NCBI GenBank assembly: GCA_900321605.1
Contig: ONWR01000018.1
Coordinates: 1-51,028, forward strand
DNA: 51,028 nt
Direction: 5' to 3'
DNA from: an uncultured Bacteroidales bacterium
Lineage (GTDB): Bacteria > Bacteroidota > Bacteroidia > Bacteroidales > Paludibacteraceae
Shown: positions 47,928-51,028 of the stretch, piece by piece
Numbering within the stretch: the stretch's first letter is position 1
Layout: each line of letters begins with the position of its first letter
Position numbers and translations under genes: made by a program
The notes under the pieces: generated by a model
The model's database searches: none
Told to the model about the DNA's origin: nothing
Seen by the model: the letters and a program-made list of their open reading frames with translations, nothing else

Positions 47928-48671
47928 ATGATCGAATTTGTACTTTATGCTATCCTCTTCATCCTCATTGGATGGACCTTGGTTTCTTTCTTCTTGGTTT
48001 GGAACTGGTTCGATGCACGTGACCGTCTCAAAGTGGTTCGTGAGGTGACGCGTGAGCAGACGATTCATGCTATTAAGGCGAGTGTCGCCAAGTGTAACAA
48101 ACTCGTTTGGATCGGTTTGTGTATCGCTATCATTTTCATTGCGTTCCCTTTCTTGAGCAATGATTATTATGGTACGCTCACGTATTCGGGTGTGATCATC
48201 ATCGCGGATGTGTTGCTGCTCGTTTCCTTGAAGATCAATGCCAATAAGTATCTGAACTTGGTGGATGATTACGTCAATGAGAATGAGGAGCACGTGCGTG
48301 AGGCTGCTGCCGAGAGAGCACGTATGCGTGAGGAGTGGAAACGTCAGGCGCCTGTCCTCAACCCGCAGGCTGAAGCGCAGATCAAAGAGGCGCTCGGTGA
48401 CAACTACGAGGTGTGGTTCAAGCATGATATTCTCGTGGGTCGTAATGTATTGGCGAATATGGAGACAGAGATGCTCTATGTACAGGGTGTCGTTATCCCC
48501 TTCAAGGAGATCATGGAGGTGCGTCCGGGACGTAAGGATCTCAAACTGGTGACCAGCGACAGTATGCATCCTTTCGTCACCATCGACTTCGGTGCCCTGC
48601 CTATTAACCCCGAGACCGGTAATAAGTATATGGACGAGATTGCAGAGCGTCTCGCGAAAATTGTTGAATGA
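47928..48671 (+). CDS. Membrane protein of unknown family
   Basis: A 247-residue protein that I do not recognise. Hydrophobic helices are at about residues 4-26, 62-80 and 85-105. A highly charged helix follows (VNENEEHVREAAAERARMREEWK, near 118-140), then a compact C-terminal domain that looks PH-like or YcxB-like (YEVWFKHDILVGRNV; YVQGVVIPFKEIMEVRPGRKD). It could be a membrane-bound sensor or scaffold. Its stop overlaps the hemolysin III gene start by 4 nt, so the two are translationally coupled. Confidence 0.7.
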   Translation: MIEFVLYAILFILIGWTLVSFFLVWNWFDARDRLKVVREVTREQTIHAIKASVAKCNKLVWIGLCIAIIFIAFPFLSNDYYGTLTYSGVIIIADVLLLVSLKINANKYLNLVDDYVNENEEHVREAAAERARMREEWKRQAPVLNPQAEAQIKEALGDNYEVWFKHDILVGRNVLANMETEMLYVQGVVIPFKEIMEVRPGRKDLKLVTSDSMHPFVTIDFGALPINPETGNKYMDEIAERLAKIVE

Positions 48672-49300
48672 TGATTAGTTCTGAAGAGAAAGCGAATACT
48701 CTCATACATCTTATTCCTTTTGCGGCTACGTTAGCTTTAGCGTGGCCGCTTTTGCGTTTAGCTGCCCAACACACATCCGAGTACCCGTATGCCTTGTTGG
48801 GAACGGTGCTGTTCCTTGTGGGCATGACGCTGATGTTCGGCTCCTCCACGCTCTATCATGCGGTCTCCTCTCCGGAGCTCAAACGCCGTCTGAGGATCGT
48901 GGATCATATAGCTATCTATGTGATGATAGCCGGTTCGTACTCGGTGATCTGCCTCTCGGCATTGGGCGGATGGATCGGATGGGCGTTGTTTACCTTCCTT
49001 TGGATATGCGTCATAGCCGGAACAGTCGGGAAATTAGTAGCGTTTGGCAAACACCCGAACTTATCCCTCGTCCTCTATCTGGCGATGGGATGGGCGGCGC
49101 TGCTTGTGCTCGGACCGATGTGGAAGAGCATGTCCCATCTCGCTTTCGCTTGGATCGTTGCCGAAGGGGTCTTTTATACCATCGGAGCGTATTTTTTTCA
49201 TAACGATGAGAAACATGCCTACTGGCATGCTATTTGGCATGTGTTCATCGTCTTAGGTGCCACTTCACATACTGTAGCAACATGGATAATAGTAAGTTAA
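48668..49300 (+). CDS. Hemolysin III / PAQR family membrane protein
   Basis: A 210-residue protein with seven predicted helices, of the HlyIII/YqfA group. Family signatures are the N-terminal EEKANTLIHLIPF, STLYHAVSS with its conserved His, VDHIAIYVMIAGSY, and the C-terminal HAIWHVFIVLGATSHTVA with paired His residues that bind metal in PAQR relatives. Despite the name, haemolysis is not the established role; lipid or membrane homeostasis is more likely. It starts inside the previous gene's stop and overlaps the next gene by 19 nt. Confidence 0.9.
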   Translation: MMISSEEKANTLIHLIPFAATLALAWPLLRLAAQHTSEYPYALLGTVLFLVGMTLMFGSSTLYHAVSSPELKRRLRIVDHIAIYVMIAGSYSVICLSALGGWIGWALFTFLWICVIAGTVGKLVAFGKHPNLSLVLYLAMGWAALLVLGPMWKSMSHLAFAWIVAEGVFYTIGAYFFHNDEKHAYWHAIWHVFIVLGATSHTVATWIIVS

Positions 49301-49605
49301 TTTTCTTTTCTTTAGCGCTCTGCGCTATGCCGCTCATGTATGCGGCGGATACCAAACCGGCTAAGCCCCAAACAGAGACCACCAAGCAGTCTAATAAACG
49401 CACGGTGGTGCTCCATTGTGATCTGCATTGCCAAGGTTGTTGTGATAAGATCATGAAGAATATTGCTTGGGAGAAAGGCGTCAAGGATCTCGTCTGTGAT
49501 CTCCAAAAGAAGACCGTTACCGTGACCTACGATACCCGCAAAACGGATCTGGAGACCCTTCTCAAAGCCTTCGAAAAAATCGGCAAACCCGCTACCTTGT
49601 TGTAA
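49282..49605 (+). CDS. Exported heavy-metal-associated (HMA) domain protein
   Basis: A 107-residue protein with a signal peptide (MDNSKLIFFSLALCAMPLMY, cleaved near AA) followed by an HMA fold. The metal site lies in LHCDLHCQGCCDKIMKNI, a GxxCxxC-like arrangement with an extra Cys. The beta-alpha-beta end is KTVTVTYDTRKTDLETLLKAFEKIG. It would bind copper or a similar soft metal in the periplasm, as a chaperone or part of a partner system not seen here. I start at ATG 49282, overlapping the hemolysin III gene. Confidence 0.85.
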   Translation: MDNSKLIFFSLALCAMPLMYAADTKPAKPQTETTKQSNKRTVVLHCDLHCQGCCDKIMKNIAWEKGVKDLVCDLQKKTVTVTYDTRKTDLETLLKAFEKIGKPATLL

Positions 49606-49645
49606 TTAAAATTGGTACGAGAAATGGCACTCCGATTATCTGAAG

Positions 49646-50033
49646 TTAAAAGAGAGGCACCATATATAATGGTAGATAACGTATATCTCCGTCTATTCGG
49701 CTATCTGATGCATGTACAACAGTAGGTGAGGTAACGAACTCGCCGAATTTGCGCACACATTTCTGCAAAGATGTAATCGTATACCCCGATGACGATTTAG
49801 CTTCGATAGGAATGATGTTATGCCGCGAGGTGATTGTGTCTTTGCGAATCAGAAAATCAATCTCCATGCGGTTAGTGGCATCCAATGAGGATATAAGAGG
49901 TATATTCGTTTTTAGCAAATTCCTCTACGATATAGCTCTTGCCTATACGTCTTGCGCCTTCAATCAATAGTGCTACTTCACCTTTTCGGGTGTTTTTCCA
50001 ATCTAATAACTGGCTGTAAATCTTGCGTTTCAT
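49646..50033 (-). pseudogene. AAA/DUF4143 ATPase gene, internally deleted
   Basis: A relic of a gene like that at 4010-5347. From ATG 50033 the first about 48 codons read MKRKIYSQLLDWKN, then ALLIEGARRIGKSYIVEEFA and NEYTSYI, aligning with the N-terminus and Walker A of the intact copy. The frame then breaks (ILIGCH-stop) near 49895. In another frame the sequence continues as RMEIDFLIRKD, IIPIEAKSSSGYT and YLPLYMVPLF, aligning with the C-terminus of DUF4143. About 300 codons including Walker B are missing. Promoter and leader repeats remain upstream. ATP binding alone could persist, but a functional protein is unlikely. Confidence 0.88.
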
Positions 50034-50042
50034 AATCTATCA

Positions 50043-50123
50043 TACACATTTTCTAAGACTACAAAAGTGCGTTTCAATACACATTTTCGAGGACTACGAA
50101 ATAGTGTTTCAATACACATTTTC
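50043..50123. repeat. Three 35-bp direct repeats in the leader of the AAA/DUF4143 relic
   Basis: TACACATTTTC starts copies at 50043, 50078 and 50113, exactly 35 bp apart, with well conserved sequence between (AGGACTACRAAA and GTTTCAA segments). On the minus strand they lie between the promoter (50139-50169) and the start codon, so they would be transcribed into the 5' leader. Confidence 0.92.
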
Positions 50124-50138
50124 GACCTTTTGACGCTG

Positions 50139-50169
50139 CAAAGGTACTACTTTTATTTGAAATAACCAA
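50139..50169 (-). promoter_or_regulatory. Promoter of the AAA/DUF4143 relic
   Basis: Minus strand TTG (50169-50167) and TACCTTTG (50146-50139), spacer 20, still intact although the gene is broken. Confidence 0.82.
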
Positions 50170-50250
50170 ATTTTTAGGTAAAAAAGTGTAGATTTATACG
50201 AATTGTGCTAATTAATCATCTTTCCATCGTACATTTTTTTCGATTTTTGG

Positions 50251-50308
50251 ACCATCGACTAACGACCAACGACTGCATTTTTAATTCTTAATTTTTAATT
50301 TTTAATTG
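50251..50308. repeat. ACTAACG then TTAATTT heptamers
   Basis: accatcg, actaacg, accaacg, actgcat (50251-50278), followed by ttaattc, ttaattt, ttaattt, ttaattg to 50308, ending just before the promoter at 50315. It is the same order of two families as at the start of the window. Confidence 0.9.
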
Positions 50309-50314
50309 ATTTAT

Positions 50315-50345
50315 TTGCATATCTCAGAAAAAAGCAGTACCTTTG
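50315..50345 (+). promoter_or_regulatory. Promoter for a short leader or small RNA
   Basis: TTG at 50315-50317 and TACCTTTG at 50338-50345, spacer 20. The expected start is near 50351. Confidence 0.85.
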
Positions 50346-50351
50346 TGCCCA

Positions 50352-50450
50352 TAAATGCGCGAATGTGAAACAATCAAGGCATAAATAGATAACTGATTAC
50401 CGATTAAAACCTCTCGGCAAGCTCATGCGTTGCGTGAGTTTGCTTTTTTT
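50352..50450 (+). ncRNA. Candidate small RNA or attenuated leader (about 100 nt)
   Basis: A strong promoter is followed after about 100 nt by a complete terminator, before any recognisable gene. The transcript would be a free small RNA or an attenuator for the DUF4248-like gene at 50575. A tiny frame ATG 50355 to TAA 50384 (nine codons) could be a leader peptide. The rest of 50451-50574 holds hairpins CCTGCCT / AGGCAGG (50497-50517) and GGTCGA-caa-TCGACC, but no gene. Confidence 0.55.
50417..50450 (+). terminator. Rho-independent terminator in the leader
   Basis: Stem GCAAGCTCATGC (50417-50428) pairs with GCGTGAGTTTGC (50432-50443) through Watson-Crick and G-T pairs, loop GTT, then seven T. 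Confidence 0.9.
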
Positions 50451-50574
50451 ATGCCCCGCGCCCCTCCCTTATTACTTGTTTATCTTGGACTTATCCTGCC
50501 TTTTTGAGAGGCAGGCAAATCAATCATTCTATGTTAATCACGGTCGACAATCGACCCCTAAAACAAGTAAAACA

Positions 50575-50766
50575 ATGACAACATATAAAGCAATGCTCAA
50601 ATCAGAGCTGGCTGATGCAGCAGGCGTCAGCCTTTTTACATTCACTTCATGGTTGCGCAATGATCAAGATTTCTTGCGTAAACTCAATATCTCTAAACGC
50701 GCCAAATATCTGCCTCCTTGTGCAGTACGCTATCTGTGCGAGAAATATGACATTGATCTCACATAA
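50575..50766 (+). CDS. Small HTH-like protein, DUF4248-like
   Basis: A 63-residue protein starting MTTYKAMLKSELADAAGVSL. The layout (KSELADAAGV, then FTSWLRNDQDF, then KYLPPCAVRYLCEKYDI) resembles DUF4248 and MerR-like small DNA-binding proteins of Bacteroidetes. Such genes often sit beside mobile or variable regions; the function is unknown. ATG 50575 is preferred over the longer open frame from 50425, because the latter runs through a terminator and hairpins. Confidence 0.65.
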   Translation: MTTYKAMLKSELADAAGVSLFTFTSWLRNDQDFLRKLNISKRAKYLPPCAVRYLCEKYDIDLT

Positions 50767-50789
50767 AGAATGTAGTTATTCGTAGTTAT

Positions 50790-50821
50790 GGACAGTTGGC
50801 GGCACTTGCTGCCAATTGTCC
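50790..50821 (+). terminator. Stem-loop after the DUF4248-like gene
   Basis: GGACAGTTGGC pairs with GCCAATTGTCC (one G-T pair), with a 10-nt loop that can pair further. A T-rich stretch appears about ten bases later. Confidence 0.7.
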
Positions 50822-50844
50822 GTAACGGTTTCTCTTTTTTGTAG

Positions 50845-50852
50845 TACCTTTG
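50845..50852 (+). promoter_or_regulatory. -7 element before the last gene
   Basis: TACCTTTG followed by CACC, as in the other promoters, but no TTG at the standard 20-nt spacing. It is therefore a weaker call. Confidence 0.5.
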
Positions 50853-50902
50853 CACCGGATTTCAGCTGTGGCAACGTCGCCGCACATAAAGATCCGATGT
50901 AT

Positions 50903-51028
50903 ATGAGTAAAATCAATTTTGAGGTCATAGACCAATTTTTCGCAGCACAAATCGCTGCCAACGAGAGTGAAGCAACCCTTGAAAGTCTCCGTCCACAGGT
51001 GGAGGTAGCCGTCAAAGAGATGATGCGG
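50903..51028 (+). CDS. Partial gene of unknown function cut by the window end
   Basis: Forty-two codons from ATG 50903 run off the end: MSKINFEVIDQFFAAQIAAN, then Glu/Leu-rich helical sequence ending KEMMR. It is downstream of a -7 element at 50845. The visible part is too short to name a family. Confidence 0.6.
   Translation, partial: MSKINFEVIDQFFAAQIAANESEATLESLRPQVEVAVKEMMR

Noticed and set aside
50425-50574. An N-terminal extension of the DUF4248-like protein.
   Set aside because: The frame crosses a terminator and two hairpins; the ATG at 50575 fits the family length.

Overview
The window is a stretch of Bacteroidota chromosome, most likely order Bacteroidales (a gut or rumen type lineage; the family is not decidable by eye). 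The evidence is a SusC/SusD pair, Bacteroidetes-only small families (DUF4293, DUF4837, DUF4248-like), lipoproteins with Bacteroidetes-type signals, and at least fourteen promoters of the form TTG-N20-TANNTTTG with no Shine-Dalgarno sequence.

Layout. 1-3.4 kb: DUF4293 protein, MscS channel, rlmN, CYTH phosphatase. 3.4-5.9 kb: tRNA-Ser(GCT), whose 3' end and terminator are partly duplicated and followed by 40-bp repeats; an AAA/DUF4143 ATPase with three direct repeats upstream of its promoter; and a candidate structured RNA. 5.9-12.5 kb: esterase, Ig-like lipoprotein, PnuC-type transporter, DUF4837 lipoprotein, AraC regulator, glyA. 12.6-30.6 kb: a long, tightly packed minus-strand run. It starts with a GxxExxY protein and rimO, then two HU-type proteins (one joined to a membrane segment and LysM), uvrA, and envelope-glycan genes (CapD-like, WecA-like, deacetylase-like, two glycosyltransferases, one fused to a secreted beta-helix protein), and ends with a BspA-type leucine-rich repeat protein. 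30.9-33.1 kb: recQ. 33.7-42.9 kb: a carbohydrate uptake locus (SLC45-like MFS, lipoprotein, SusC, SusD, secreted CBM-like protein). 43-47.7 kb: a galactose operon read on the minus strand, galK-galM-GH2 beta-galactosidase-like. 47.9-51 kb: membrane proteins, a heavy-metal-domain protein, a deleted AAA/DUF4143 pseudogene with its own leader repeats, a DUF4248-like protein and a gene cut by the window end.

The most unusual feature is pervasive short tandem repeats, mostly with a 7-bp unit (also 8, 11 and 16 bp). They lie between genes and are also inserted in frame in rlmN, the CYTH gene, a glycosyltransferase, the HU-LysM gene, rimO (three places), galK, galM, the GH2 gene and a signal peptide. 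Because 7, 8 and 16 are not multiples of three, loss or gain of one unit would shift the reading frame, so these may act as contingency loci.

A second theme is direct repeats in the leaders of two AAA/DUF4143 loci and of a GxxExxY gene. A third is branched palindromic elements that could be structured RNAs or small mobile repeats. A C CCA AAC heptamer immediately before a stop splits the beta-helix protein from a conserved C-terminal tail, which suggests either a -1 frameshift or a one-base deletion.
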